Shown here: positions 1-10,289 of the stretch, piece by piece | How positions within the stretch are numbered: position 1 is the stretch's first letter | Layout of the letters: the number at the start of each line of letters is the position of its first letter | Source: Epiperipatus broadwayi | Lineage: Eukaryota; Onychophora; Udeonychophora; Euonychophora; Peripatidae | Reading direction: 5' to 3' | Length of the DNA: 64,000 bases | Assembly: GCA_028023455.1 (NCBI GenBank) | Contig: JAQFVV010013059.1 | Span: forward strand, 124,001 to 188,000 | The notes under the pieces: model-generated | Seen by the model: the letters and a program-made list of their open reading frames with translations, nothing else | The model's database searches: none | What the model was told of the DNA's origin: nothing | Program-made: the position numbers and the translations under genes

Positions 1-1720
1 AGCACTAAGCCTTGGCTCGGACCCTAACGAAAGTGATAGACTAGTGACGTTTTGTTCATTGAATCCTTGTGGATAATATAAAAAGGGAAATACAGTTTTT
101 TCTGACAGTTCCAGCGTTTTGTGTTTGAGAGATGTGGTATGACGCACATACCACACTCTCTATAAAAAAAAAAAAATGAAAAGACTGTGATACCTTGAAC
201 CAGCTATTGCCATCTCCAGAACATTACCTTCCAATGGAGGCGTCACAGGAATTAAAAGCTAAACCTGGACTCTTCTACCATAAGCTATATGAAATGAACA
301 ATTATTAAAATCAATCAAGAACTTTCGTCAAGTTTTACAAATTGGTAAACAAGCCAACTTAAATGTTAAAATGGACTCTTATCTGACTTTTGTAAGTTTT
401 TAAATCAAATTAATAATGTTTAATTTTATATGTTTTCCGATTGATAAAAATCATTTCCATTTTTTTTTCTTATTGTAAAGATTATTTAAATGTAGGAAAT
501 TTAAGTTGTTTATAGATGCTTGCATGGATTCGTTTGCGGTTAATTATATTTTGGTTTTCATATTTGATCAAAATATATAGACATTCGATAAATAATGATA
601 CCTTATGGTGAGTATCTAAAATGTATTTATTCGGATGTCTTTTAAGTTGTTGGTGACAACGCAAGTATCTTATGGTGAATACTATTGGGTTACTTATAAG
701 TTTCTCTCTGCGATTGTCAGTATCAATAATTTTGTATTTTGATCGTTTATGTTTATTTTGAAATGTTTTTGACCGTGGAATCTATGTAATCGATCTATAC
801 CCAACATTTTTAAACAAATCTGTGCGAACGTATTTAAATGTTAAAATTAAGTCGGGCATGAATGGCTATATAGTTTTGTAAAGTTGTATTAAGGGAGGGT
901 AATCTTAGGTTATTCATTTTGTAGTTGAATTGGTTCAATGGATTGGATATATTTGTGTAATTAGTAGATGTAGTATGAGGTCCGCTATGGGCAGGATTAT
1001 AGATATACGCCACACACCCTCTGTTTGCCTATGGATGGGTTTGTAAGTCGGCAGAAGACCGCAGTCCATTCCTATGGAGTTTTTGTTTATTGTTCTACTT
1101 GCCAACAGATGTCACATCCCTGTTGGTGGAGAGTCAATGTCTTCTCTATTCCTACTTATTGTTCAGATGTACATTCCTGACAATATAGTATTTTGTGTTG
1201 TCGTATCATGCTACATTGAATACATGAATGTATCAGATGGATTGGCGCCTATTTGGTTGCGAAATTTGTTGCATAAGGTTAAATCAGGGAAGAATATTTT
1301 CTTTTCAAATGCAGATCTATGTAGTCTATTCATACTTGACTATCTAAATAATAATTAAACTCATTGAAACTTAGTTAAATGTAAAATTAAAAGTTAATAT
1401 AAAAATCTAAAATGTTAAACTTATTCCTCAAAATTTAAATATTATTTTATATGTGCGTAAATAAATATTTTTATATGTTAATTTCTGGCAGTGGCTTTTA
1501 CTCTTTGATATTTAAGATATAAATTAAGATATAGATTTTTATCTCTGCGTCTCCACTGAGCTAGTGACTTGGGCTAACGATCGGAATATTTAAATAAAGT
1601 GGAATCTTAACAGCGCGTATCTGCCTACTTTATAAATTTTTCTAGGCTCAAATGCCTAGATGGCGCCCTTGTAGTGCAGATATTGTTTTTGCGGTTAGAT
1701 TCGATCTTCACTTTCATTCC
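1..1720. other. Unassigned AT-rich DNA, no supported gene
   Basis: No splice-bracketed open frame, RNA gene or recognised repeat was found. A 94-codon open frame on the plus strand (1074-1358) has no recognisable domain and no coding-like composition, so it is not called. The first 300 bases and about 960-1260 are less AT-biased than the rest, but show nothing nameable. Confidence 0.5.
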
Positions 1721-1727
1721 AATTGGT

Positions 1728-1966
1728 ACAATATATATATATATATGTGTGTGTGTGTGCTCTTCACACAGGTAATGAAGCTATTATAGGTAAGTAAAAT
1801 TATCAAAAGTTACCACCAAGTGCTTTCAGGACAGTTTATAGTCCCATATTCAAGTATGAATATGGGACTATAAACTGTCCTGAAAGTGCTTGGCAGTAAC
1901 TTTTGATAATTTTACTTACATATAATAGCTTCATTACCTGTGTGAAGAGCACACATATATATATTA
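1728..1966. repeat. Near-perfect long palindrome (foldback element)
   Basis: Two arms of about 96 bases, 1757-1852 and 1857-1953, are inverted copies around a 4-base loop (AGTA). Only a few mismatches were seen by eye. TA/TG microsatellite sequence extends both outer ends. Part of the arm, with the words GCACTTTCAGGA and TCCCATATTCA, is also present in the palindrome at 14315-14531, so this is a dispersed family. No open frame fits inside. A young inverted duplication or a non-autonomous foldback or MITE-like element are both possible. No target duplication was identified. Confidence 0.8.
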
Positions 1967-1969
1967 ATT

Positions 1970-3587
1970 GATTTCTATGGAAATAAAATAAATATTTGTG
2001 CTAAAATATACTTTATTTTATTTAAATATTTTTACTCACTATAAAAGATAAAATAATGCTGTATTCTCTATAATCTGCAGATTGTTTTATTAACTTCATA
2101 CTGCTTTAAAGGAACTAATATTGTGATCTCTATAAACTTTGTTGCTTCACATTTTATATTGCTTTGGAAGAAATAATGTTATTAAACTTCATATTACTAT
2201 AAATAATATAGTGCTATTTTTACCTTGAATGGCTTTAAATTGTGTCAATACTCATTCTAGTGACTCAAATTTTGACAACTTGCTCTTCTAAATTTGGTAT
2301 CAGAACATTAAGAATATTTTAATAAAATATTCTAAATTCTATAATGCTCTGGAAAATTGCATTGGAGTTAATGGTTTCAGGATTAAGAAACTGTTATAAT
2401 TGTAAAAAAGGGCAAAACATAATATATTAGACATAAGTTTATTTGTATGTTTATTTGTGTGAATAATATTATTTGCTTATAATTTAAGTATAATTTATGC
2501 TATGTGAATATTGAAATTTTTGGAATATCTTTTTATTGTGGTTTAATCAAAGAAATAAGTACAATTAGTGTGGAATTATTTAGAGTGTGCTATAAATGAA
2601 CGAACGAATTATTGGAATTGATGTCTTATTTCTTGTTAAATTGCTAAGCTATAATTCATATGCCTAGTTATTTTATTTAAATTATAATATGTTTTATTAG
2701 TTTTTCACACCATGCATTTAGTGTGATTATAGGATAAGTAGATGTGTCAATGCTATTTTCATATATTGCTTTAGTTGTGCTTATGAAGTATAGGGTGTCC
2801 TAGGTAACATGTAGCTAAAAATACTGTTTTGGTAGATTTTTGTGACGATTTTATTCTTATTAAGTATACTAAAATCAGTGATATAATTCTAATTCTTTAT
2901 TTTCATTTATGAACAAGTGTGTATTTTAGATTCTTTCATTATTTTGCCTGTTATATTTCTTGATGTTGTTTGGAAGAATACATTGAAAGCACGCATAATG
3001 TCAACCATATATTTATTTTGCTCTTGTTATAATAAGAGTAGTTTGAGTATTTTAATGCTCTTGATATGCATATCATGCATATTATATGTGCAAAAACTAT
3101 GATAAAATATTCTATGTTTAAACATACACAATTATTTTATATTGGCTTAGGAAAGTATGCATCTTCTCCAAATTGAGTGTTATTTTGTTGATGCCAATAT
3201 TTATTTATCAATACATTGAATACTTTTTATACTAATGTCATATTGGTAAAAAAGCCAGATTAATAAAATAAATATGGGAGCTTTCTGTATTCATATATGA
3301 TAGTATATTTTTATTTACGTATTTAAATTTATTATTAAAATATTGTGGTAATTGTATTATTTTAATCATATTAAAATTACAAAATTTATAATGATTATAT
3401 TTTCTAGTATTAATAAAATCTATGTTTGAGTCTTAAATTTTAACTTTGCATCTATATCATCATCTGCATTAGCAGAAAATCCTAATCACACAAATATTAT
3501 AATGTTTGAAATATAAGAGTACGATTATATTTAAAAGTTACTTTATTAAAGTGCATGTTGTTTGATGTTAAAATAACATTTATAGTA
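1970..3587. other. Unassigned AT-rich DNA
   Basis: Low-complexity AT-rich sequence with scattered short open frames of no coding character. No repeat copy, RNA gene or splice-bracketed frame could be supported. Confidence 0.5.
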
Positions 3588-3691
3588 GAAGAGTTGGAGT
3601 GGGTAGTAGATTGGAGCCTGTCCATTAAAGTATGAAGATTGTCTATCTTAATATATATACCGAGCACTTATAGTATATATGTGTGGAGATG

Positions 3692-3750
3692 ATAATCTGG
3701 ACCAACTGATGATTGCTGGATTAGCATGAAATACATATATTGGTGATTAT
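3692..3750 (+). ncRNA. Hammerhead ribozyme, HH-B array copy 1
   Basis: Stem I pairs 3692-3697 (ATAATC) with 3745-3750 (GATTAT), and CCAA 3702-3705 with TTGG 3740-3743. The core CTGATGA is at 3706-3712. Stem II pairs TGCT 3714-3717 with AGCA 3723-3726. GAAA is at 3728-3731, followed by a very short stem III and the cleavage triplet ATA ending at 3739. All core residues are present, but the base pair closing stem II is T opposite T, which should weaken the fold. Confidence 0.65.
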
Positions 3751-4165
3751 TTATCTTTTCAGCATATATGTGCTTGAGTGTATCAGAGTTATTAGATAGA
3801 TTGGAAAGTGATGGGTCGTCTGAAAGTCTGTGCTCATATACCCTATATATTACATATATAGACACAGGTATATAACAAGGCTGTGTTTCAGTTATTACAT
3901 TATAGAGATGTCTGCCCATCCTTGCATATGCATTAAATGGATTATGTCCTGTACATGTGGGGTTTAGATTGACCTTATGTCAATATGGGTGTGACAAGAA
4001 TCTCGGCCTCAGGGTGGCCTCTGAGCATTTCATCATCAGATTTTCAATTGGTTGGACGGTTGAAGAGTTGGAGTGGGTAGTAGATTGGAGCCTGTCCATT
4101 AAAGTATAAAGATTGTCTATCTTAATATATATCTGAGCACTTATAGTATATATGTGTGGGAGATG

Positions 4166-4224
4166 ATAATCTGGACCAACTGATGATTGCTGGTTTAGCA
4201 TGAAATACGGTTATTGGTGATTAT
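4166..4224 (+). ncRNA. Hammerhead ribozyme, HH-B array copy 2
   Basis: The same fold as the copy 474 bases upstream: stem I ATAATC 4166-4171 with GATTAT 4219-4224, CCAA 4176-4179 with TTGG 4214-4217, core CTGATGA 4180-4186, and GAAA 4202-4205. Stem III has lost a pair through a CGGTT change, so this copy is probably weaker. It also has T opposite T at the base of stem II. Confidence 0.55.
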
Positions 4225-4744
4225 TTATCTTTTCAGCATATATGTGCTTGAGTGTATCAGTGTTATTAGATAGAGTGGAAAGTGATGGGTCGTCTGAAAG
4301 TCTGTGCTCATATACCCTATATATTAAATATATAGACCCAGGTATATAACAAGCCTGTGTTTCAGTTATTTATAGTTAAGATAATTTGATTTTATTATTT
4401 TAATTCGGATTGTAAGAAACCCTTTGATGTAATTTATGAGTATGAACAAAATCCCTTTCTTTCTCATAGTATCACGAATATTATCCTAGATTTCTGAATA
4501 AGAAGAATAAGTTTAAAATAAGAGCCTTATTATTAAATTAAAATTAGAATTATTGTCTTATAGATTGCAATAGGATATTATTAGAAAAATAAATGATATT
4601 TTATTAGATACTAGGATACATTTATTGTATAATTTGAACCGGAGATATAGAGTAGTTATATTTATTATGAGGTTTTAATGGCAACCTGGTTTTATGTGAC
4701 CTTGCTCAGTTAGATATAAATCACCATAAGGTTACAGTATATAT

Positions 4745-4966
4745 AAATAGATAAATAGACAAGTATGTAGACAAACAGACAGACATATAAATAGATAGAT
4801 AAATAAATAGGTAGGTAGATGGATAGACAGACAGATAGATATATAGATAGATAGATAGATAGGTAAGTGGATGGGCAGATTGGTAGGTAGCCAAGCAGGC
4901 AGGCAGCCAGACAAGCAGACAGATAGGCAAATGAATAGATATAGATAGAAAGATGGATGGATGGTT
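4745..4966. repeat. GATA/GACA tetranucleotide microsatellite
   Basis: An imperfect run of GATA, GACA and related GGTA/GGCA tetranucleotides. The short minus-strand open frames over it, rich in Tyr, Leu and Ser, are artefacts of the repeat. Confidence 0.9.
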
Positions 4967-5406
4967 TTATAAAATAAAATAAAAAATTATAAGAAAATTG
5001 TTACTCTTGGCTTTAAGTAGAAATCAAATTTCTAAAAAATCACCTAGAAGGAATATAATTATATCTTACTGTCATTTCAGGTAGTTTGTGGGTGTGTGAA
5101 TTATTATTATCACTACTTGCAACTAGGAATATGTTACACCAGTTGAAAAATAACTTTTCATTTAATTATTATTTAGAGATATTTTGCATGTTATTGCTGA
5201 GAGTCTTATTAATGTTTGGATATAGTTTTGAAGTTGATATATTAGAGTAAATTATATTGAGTTGCAAATCATGTCAAATTGCCATTGATGGCAATCAAGT
5301 TTTGTTGTGTAATCATAGTAGTTTGCTGTCTTATTAACCATTTTGAAATCAGATAAACAATTAAAGAAAAACACTATTTACTTGTAAATCTTTAAAAATG
5401 TAGATT

Positions 5407-5537
5407 AAAAAAACTAAAATCTATCAAGCATTGGTGGCCAAGTGGTCAGCACAGCTGTCTTACAAGCAGTTGTCCCGGGTTTGTGGGTTTTCGCTTCATG
5501 ACCGATGCTTTGACAAATGGAAAAAAACTAAAATCTA
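5407..5537 (+). repeat. tRNA-derived SINE (97 bp) with 17-bp target duplication
   Basis: The element at 5424-5520 is flanked by an exact 17-base direct repeat, AAAAAAACTAAAATCTA, at 5407-5423 and 5521-5537. Its body has an A-box-like TGGCCAAGTGGTCAGC and a B-box-like stretch ending GTGGGTTTTCGC, as in a tRNA with a long variable arm (Leu or Ser class). Diverged relatives lie at 33301-33404, 35627-35736, 36139-36222 and 50770-50870. Long perfect target duplications are typical of LINE-driven retroposition. This copy sits inside an older repeat that shares the AAATCTACTAG word. Confidence 0.8.
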
Positions 5538-5576
5538 CTAGATTAACTTCTATCTGATATTCTTCATCAGTAGTAG
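5535..5576 (-). ncRNA. Possible decayed hammerhead-like motif
   Basis: On the minus strand CUACUA precedes CUGAUGA (plus-strand TCATCAG at 5564-5570) and UAGUAG follows an AUC triplet, giving a six-pair stem I. The GAAA core is GAAG and no sound stem II forms. It may be a mutated ribozyme or a chance resemblance in a retroelement tail. Confidence 0.25.
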
Positions 5577-5689
5577 TCAACAACAGTAATTACTCACCAA
5601 TTTGTGAACTATAAATACAACCACACAAAATATGTTAGTTCATTTTTCTGTTTATTGATATTTTCCAATTTTCTTTTAAACTCTTCTGC

Positions 5690-6800
5690 AGAAAACTTTT
5701 CCACTGAGATATTTCATCACCATGTCTAAATGTGGCTCTCTAATGTATATTCTCTGCCATATTTTCTCAATGGAGCCAATCAATATTGTATCTCTTTAGA
5801 AGGTGTTTGGGATAATTTTTATAATGTAAATACAGTCTGTCCTCTCATAGAAACCATAGTCAAATTCACAATAAAACATACTTTAGAAAGTCTTGTATCA
5901 TTAATTTATTTTAATGTTCAATCTAATGTAGATGTGATTTTGCAATAATGGACTGTATATTATAACTCCTATCAAGTTGAAGAATGTATTGATTGATTTT
6001 ATGATCTTTTTCATTGCATTTTTAAAATTTCATGCAGCATTCTAATAACTTTATACTGCACTGATAGAGTGCCCATGTTACACTTCCATACAATAAATTA
6101 GGTAAAAAACATTTTTTTATATAACTAATTTTTTTGCAGTAGATATTTTTTGTAGTAAAATATTCTATCTTAATAATTTGTCAAAAACAGTTCCAGAAAA
6201 ATAGATTCTGTGCTCCATCTCAAAATCAAACCACTTTTCTTTTTGTAAAACTACTTTGATAGTTAAATAACTATCTTGATATTTAAATGGCTTTGTATCA
6301 TAAATTTGATAACCATTCATAATAAAAGACACAGCATTTTTTACTGCCTAATAAAGAACTTGGATTTTTTGAACGTTAATTTCTATACCAAAATCTTTAT
6401 ATATTGCATTCAAAACTTTAAGTACATTCTATAGACCTTCTTTTGAATATGCAAAAAATAAAACAATCATTAACATATTGTAAATTAAAAATCTAAAAAG
6501 ATGAAGTTCTTGTTTTCTTTTATAATTGGTTCAAAATTAAAAATTTCATATTCAAACCTTTATTGTATTTTTTCCCTTCTTTTATTAAGTCATCCATAAA
6601 CAGTTCCAAAGAACATTAAGCAAATGCATATTCTTGTTCTACATCAGTTTTCATATCAAATATCTCTGATTTTCCACCTGTAGAAATAATTTTCTCTTTT
6701 CATCATGTAAAAATTGTATAATATGAATAAACTTGGAAAGACAACCAACTAATTTCAAACAATGTCATGGACTATTTCCAAAGAGATTTATCGATGCCAT
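5690..6800 (-). pseudogene. LINE reverse transcriptase, C-terminal half (family A), decayed
   Basis: Read on the minus strand, several frames join into a Jockey/RTE-type LINE reverse transcriptase. The pieces are MDDLIKEGKKYNKGLNMK (about 6540-6605), a degenerate YADD box read as LQYVNDCFIF (near 6450-6480), then EGLQNVLKVLNAIYKDFG-like words (6380-6430), and further 3' a LYGSVTWALYQ-like segment (about 6040-6090) typical of the post-RT region. Stops and frameshifts occur throughout and the YADD aspartates are partly lost, so the copy is dead. The same family is seen at 19740-22100 (minus) and 42590-43300 (plus). Confidence 0.7.
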
Positions 6801-6809
6801 TGAGCAAAT

Positions 6810-9180
6810 TAACAAATCAAACTTTTATGTTTCAATAATATACTTTATTGTACAATAAATAGGTTACATGAGTTTTACAATGGTTTTGCCAGCATTACAA
6901 TGGCATGACAGTTCTAACAAATATGTTATCAATTAGAAAAACTTACAACATTGTTCAAATATGTTACAAATTATTAGTTACCAGGTACATTTTAATATAG
7001 ATTATTACAGTATAAGATTAAATTGAAAATCTTACAGTGTAAAAATATTTACATTAGCAATTATACATTTATTATTACTTGTAATGATTTCTTTCTTTTT
7101 ACTTATCTATGTGTTCCAAATCAAAACTTTATTGTTCATCAAAAATTACATTGTTGAAAATACAGTTTAAAACTACATAGCTTTGGAACAAACAGATATC
7201 ATTGTTATAGTTTAAATAAATTGTTAGGCAAGTACCTGATAAATGTAAACTTGTAAACTATGTATTTGCTTATGTTGTATTTTCATTGTCTGAGCATTTA
7301 GTTCATCACGTTAAAATACTTTTTGATTGAATTAAAATATATTCTTTGGACTATTCACTACACAGATATGGTGTTTAAAAAATTGTTGAAAACAAATTAA
7401 TAATTGTTTTTGTTACAGCAAAAGTTATTATTTGTTTTTTTGAGGTTATGGTTTGTTTAAGGTTTTTAATAGTGACCATATAGCAGCAAATATATCTGGG
7501 TGTGCAATTTTATGATCTCTGGCCTTCAGTTGTTCGAGTTTATTAGAAAATGTGAATGGGTGCCTTGGTTGTTTGCAAGGCAGAAAGTACATCTGGTGCA
7601 CCATAAAGTATATAAACTTTTATCCCAACACTCTTTTTGTATTTGCTTTGTAATAAAACATTGTTTATAATGTTTCTTGATTGTCTGAAACCAAACGGAT
7701 GAACTGGTAACCATTTGTCTGTTACTGGAAGCAACCTATTCAACAACATCTTTGGCAAATGTCTTTTCTCTATTGGATAATAATGATACTCTATGATAAT
7801 TACTGTGGCTGTCAGGTTTTTAATTCATTAACCAAATTAGATACTGCATGTATATATATATATATATATAATCTGGAGGAGGGTGATTTATTCCCTTTGT
7901 TTACATATACATTCAACTATGTTTAATTTAGAGTTTATATATATACCAATAGCTCCAAACAAGCTTTGTTATTAAATTTATAACTTGTTTTAATTATTAT
8001 AAGTGTATCTTTGAAGGTTTTTGCAATGCTATATATTGCAGAGGTTATTACTATATGGTGAAACAGCTGAATTTAGACCCATATAGCTATCTAGTTTGTT
8101 AAGCTGGATTTGATGACATTTACATGTCTGATAATTTCGTGCTTTCAAATTGATAAAACATGTTTTATAAGTGCTGACTTTTGAGTTGGTATTTTAGTTC
8201 TAGTTTCTAGTCTCCCAGATCTCCACTGATGTGAGCCATAAGCTCAAAACAGCTGGTCTGAAGGTGGGGATAACAATAAAGATTTTAAATTCTATCTCTT
8301 TCAGCACTTATAAAAACAAAGGTTGTTTAGAACTATTAGTAAAGCTCCATCTAGTGATCATAAAATGCAAGCTCAAAAGCAAGTTATGAAATTGATAACT
8401 TGTTTTATATATATATATATATCATCAATATAAGTCTGACATATGTAGTAAAGAAATAATTCATTTAACTTTTAAATATTAAGTAAAAAATAACTTTCAA
8501 AAGCATACTTTGAATTACTGAAACATAATCTTTATCAACTGCATACATTTTTAGATGAATAAATCAACTGCCATAATGCATTATGTTATTCCTCATATTT
8601 CATAAATTATTACATTAGCTCCTCGTCAATTAAGCAAATTGCTTTTTTTATTAATTAAGAAAGTAGTTTTTTTATTCTTGTCTTTATATAATATTTTTAC
8701 TTTATCCAAATTGAAAATAAAATCTCCTTTACATTTTAGTTCTTGATCTTTGCACACAAAAGTTGTTTGACCATTATTTGTTTTATGTGTTTTAAATCTT
8801 TCATATAACAAGTGTTGTTATTTTTTATTTTTTCATTGAACTCTGAAATTATTTAATAAGTCACATCTCACAAAAGTAAATAATTTTAAATATGTTGTTA
8901 TTTGCTCTTTATGAATCATGGCTTCTGTATTATTAGGTAATCTATTTATATTGGGTGGTATACTAACAATGTATAACCACATTATAATGCTCAGAATAAA
9001 TCTTTTGTATTTTTTTATTATTTATTTTAGCTTATATGATATCGAAATCATTTTTTATTTTTATCATTAAACATTATTAGAGTTTATTCTAAAATTTTCT
9101 GGAACTTGTGTAACACATTTTATAGCATATCATATTAAACCATAAAACATCCCAAGATCATGATTTCCTATGCTTATATG
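6810..9180. other. AT-rich spacer
   Basis: Apart from the coding remnant at 7446-7760 and short TA runs (7849-7870, 8408-8422), nothing is recognised. An open frame of 61 codons on the minus strand (8626-8811) contains a Cys-rich stretch (FVCKDQELKCKG) that distantly recalls FLYWCH-type zinc fingers of MULE-like elements. The resemblance is too weak to call. Confidence 0.4.
7446..7760 (-). pseudogene. Frameshifted coding remnant of unknown origin
   Basis: Two minus-strand frames join across a frameshift. The first (about 7758 down to 7580) reads MPKMLLNRLLPVTDKWLP followed by FGFRQSRNIINNV. The second continues to 7446 with a helical, charged segment containing KLEQLKARDHKIAHPDIF and AAIWSLLKTLNKP. 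The composition is protein-like, unlike the surrounding DNA. The LLNRLLP and FGFR words recall the N-terminal part of LINE reverse transcriptases, but the rest does not match what I know of them. It may be a broken transposon gene or a lost exon. Confidence 0.35.
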
Positions 9181-9186
9181 AGCTGT

Positions 9187-9496
9187 TAAAACAGTGACAA
9201 ACTCTTTATATAGTAGTGCCAATCAGTGAAAGCCATAATAATTAATGGAGCAAGAAGATTTGTGCATGAAATCCCTATCTAGTGCCTACTTATGTAATAT
9301 TCCCAGACTACTTTCTAGTTTGGGGCTTTCATCAGTGAGCAGTCTTGGAACTGAGAGCCAAGGCTCCTCACTGGTGAAAGCCACATACTAGAAACTAGTC
9401 TAGGAGTATTAGAAGAGTAGGCACTAGATAGGGATTTTATGCACAAACCTTCTTGCAGCCATTGATTGCTGTCTTGATCTGGGTAGTACTACTATA
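9187..9496. mobile_element. Foldback element HH-A, copy 1 (both arms)
   Basis: Inverted arms meet at about 9355-9360. The left arm reads from TAGTAGTGCCAATCAGTG to CAGTCTTGG, and the right arm returns through CTAGAAACTAGTC and GTAGGCACTAGATAGGG. Each arm contains the hammerhead-like block of this family. On the minus strand CUGAUGA is intact (plus-strand TCATCAG at 9329-9335), with GAAA at 9312-9315 and a GUC triplet at 9306-9308, but stem III has a G-G mismatch. The right arm has CUGGUGA, a core change. Confidence 0.65.
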
Positions 9497-9790
9497 CCAC
9501 AGAGAATTAGCACCACTCACTGCAAGCCAAAGTAATCAATGAATGCAGGCAGGTTTGAGCATAAAATTCTCATCTAGCACCTAATCATCCAATATCTCCA
9601 GACTAATTTTTAGTTTGTGGCTGTTATCAGTGAGTAGCCTTGGATCTGAAAGCCCAGCATCTAGATCTTAGGGTATTCTTGCATCCATTGATTACTCTGG
9701 CTTGCACTGAGTGGTGCTACTGTATGGAGAGTTTTGTTTCTGCGAAAAACAAGTTGTGTAAACATAAAGAATGGTGATCATGTGATGTTT
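9497..9790. mobile_element. Foldback element HH-A, copy 2
   Basis: Begins GAGAATTAGCACCACTCACTG and ends with the family's right terminus GGTGATCATGTGATG. The ribozyme block in its left arm is inactive: on the minus strand the core reads CUGAUAA and AAAA. It abuts copy 1, and its end touches the Penelope direct repeat at 9786. Confidence 0.6.
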
Positions 9791-10142
9791 TCCTGAAGGT
9801 TTGTGATGATGGTGTTCTAGCCTTATTTTTATATTGGACTATTTTCATCATCTAATATGAGTGCTAAATGTCTTTAGAAAAATTTAATTTTATTTAAATA
9901 TTCCAAATACATTCAACTGTTAAAAATATCACAGCAAACAGGTTAGCATATGCACCAACTGTTAGTAATATCACAGCAAACAGGTGATTATATGCACCAA
10001 CTGTTAGTAATATCATAGAAAGCAGGTGAGTATATGCACCAACTATTAGTAATATCACAGCAAACAGGTTAGTATATGCACAATGTTTTGAGAGGTGTTT
10101 TTCTCTTTGCTTCTTCAGATGTTGCTGGCCTGACCAGTGACA
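9786..10142 (-). repeat. Penelope-flanking direct repeat (left), with 42-bp minisatellite
   Basis: The stretch from TTTTCCTGAAGGTTTGTGAT (9788) to about 9910, and again at 10095-10142 (CTTCTTCAGATGTTGCTGG), is repeated at 12567-12740 on the other side of the reverse-transcriptase remnant. Penelope-like elements commonly carry such direct repeats, called pseudo-LTRs. This copy holds four 42-base units (9914-10081, each CAACTGTTAGTAATATC and so on) that the right copy lacks, so they arose by local expansion. Confidence 0.6.
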
Positions 10143-10236
10143 ATACTAGCATGGGATTCAAACCTGGGTCCTTAGATTCTTGATTATTGAATTTTAAGGT
10201 AATGCTCTAACCAACTGAGCCATCCTGCCAAAGGCA
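10143..10236 (-). repeat. tRNA-derived SINE, second type
   Basis: On the minus strand the sequence starts GGCAGGATGGCTCAGTTGG, a good A box (TGGCTCAGTTGG), and has the B box GGTTTGAATCC near 10152-10162. This is a tRNA-like head unrelated to the SINE at 5424. Its 3' side continues into the CAGCAACATCTGAAGAAG segment shared with the Penelope direct repeat. A decayed copy lies at 47070-47180. An intact tRNA gene is unlikely because the anticodon region is long and does not form a stem. Confidence 0.6.
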
Positions 10237-10289
10237 ACAAATGTAGTAATTTTGTATACTTATCTATGAGGTTCCTCCTGATATCTCCA

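Larger units (their letters stand above)
3588..4370 (+). repeat. Tandem dimer of hammerhead repeat family HH-B
   Basis: A unit beginning GAAGAGTTGGAGTGGGTAG at 3588 starts again at 4064, a period of 476 bases. The second unit stops at about 4370, so the array holds one full and one partial copy. Each unit carries a hammerhead-like fold, and their predicted cleavage points (after 3739 and after 4213) are 474 bases apart. The unit also holds a segment resembling a B box next to the words GAAAGTCTG. Head-to-tail units each with one ribozyme is the genomic layout known for retrozymes; assigning this family to them is an inference. Related copies lie near 18.7, 23.9-24.8, 36.9-37.4, 44.1-44.6 and 62.2 kb. 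Confidence 0.75.

Noticed and set aside
4029-4052. CUGAUGAUGAAA on the minus strand within HH-B
   Set aside because: The two core words are adjacent, leaving no room for stem II; a chance resemblance.
4721-4930. Overlapping minus-strand frames rich in Tyr, Leu and Ser
   Set aside because: Translation of the GATA/GACA microsatellite.
8626-8811. FLYWCH-like zinc finger frame
   Set aside because: Only a few Cys and aromatic positions fit, there is no neighbouring transposase, and the frame is AT-driven.
10143-10236. Functional tRNA gene
   Set aside because: A and B boxes are present, but the anticodon region is too long and unpaired, and a decayed copy exists at 47070, so it is a SINE.
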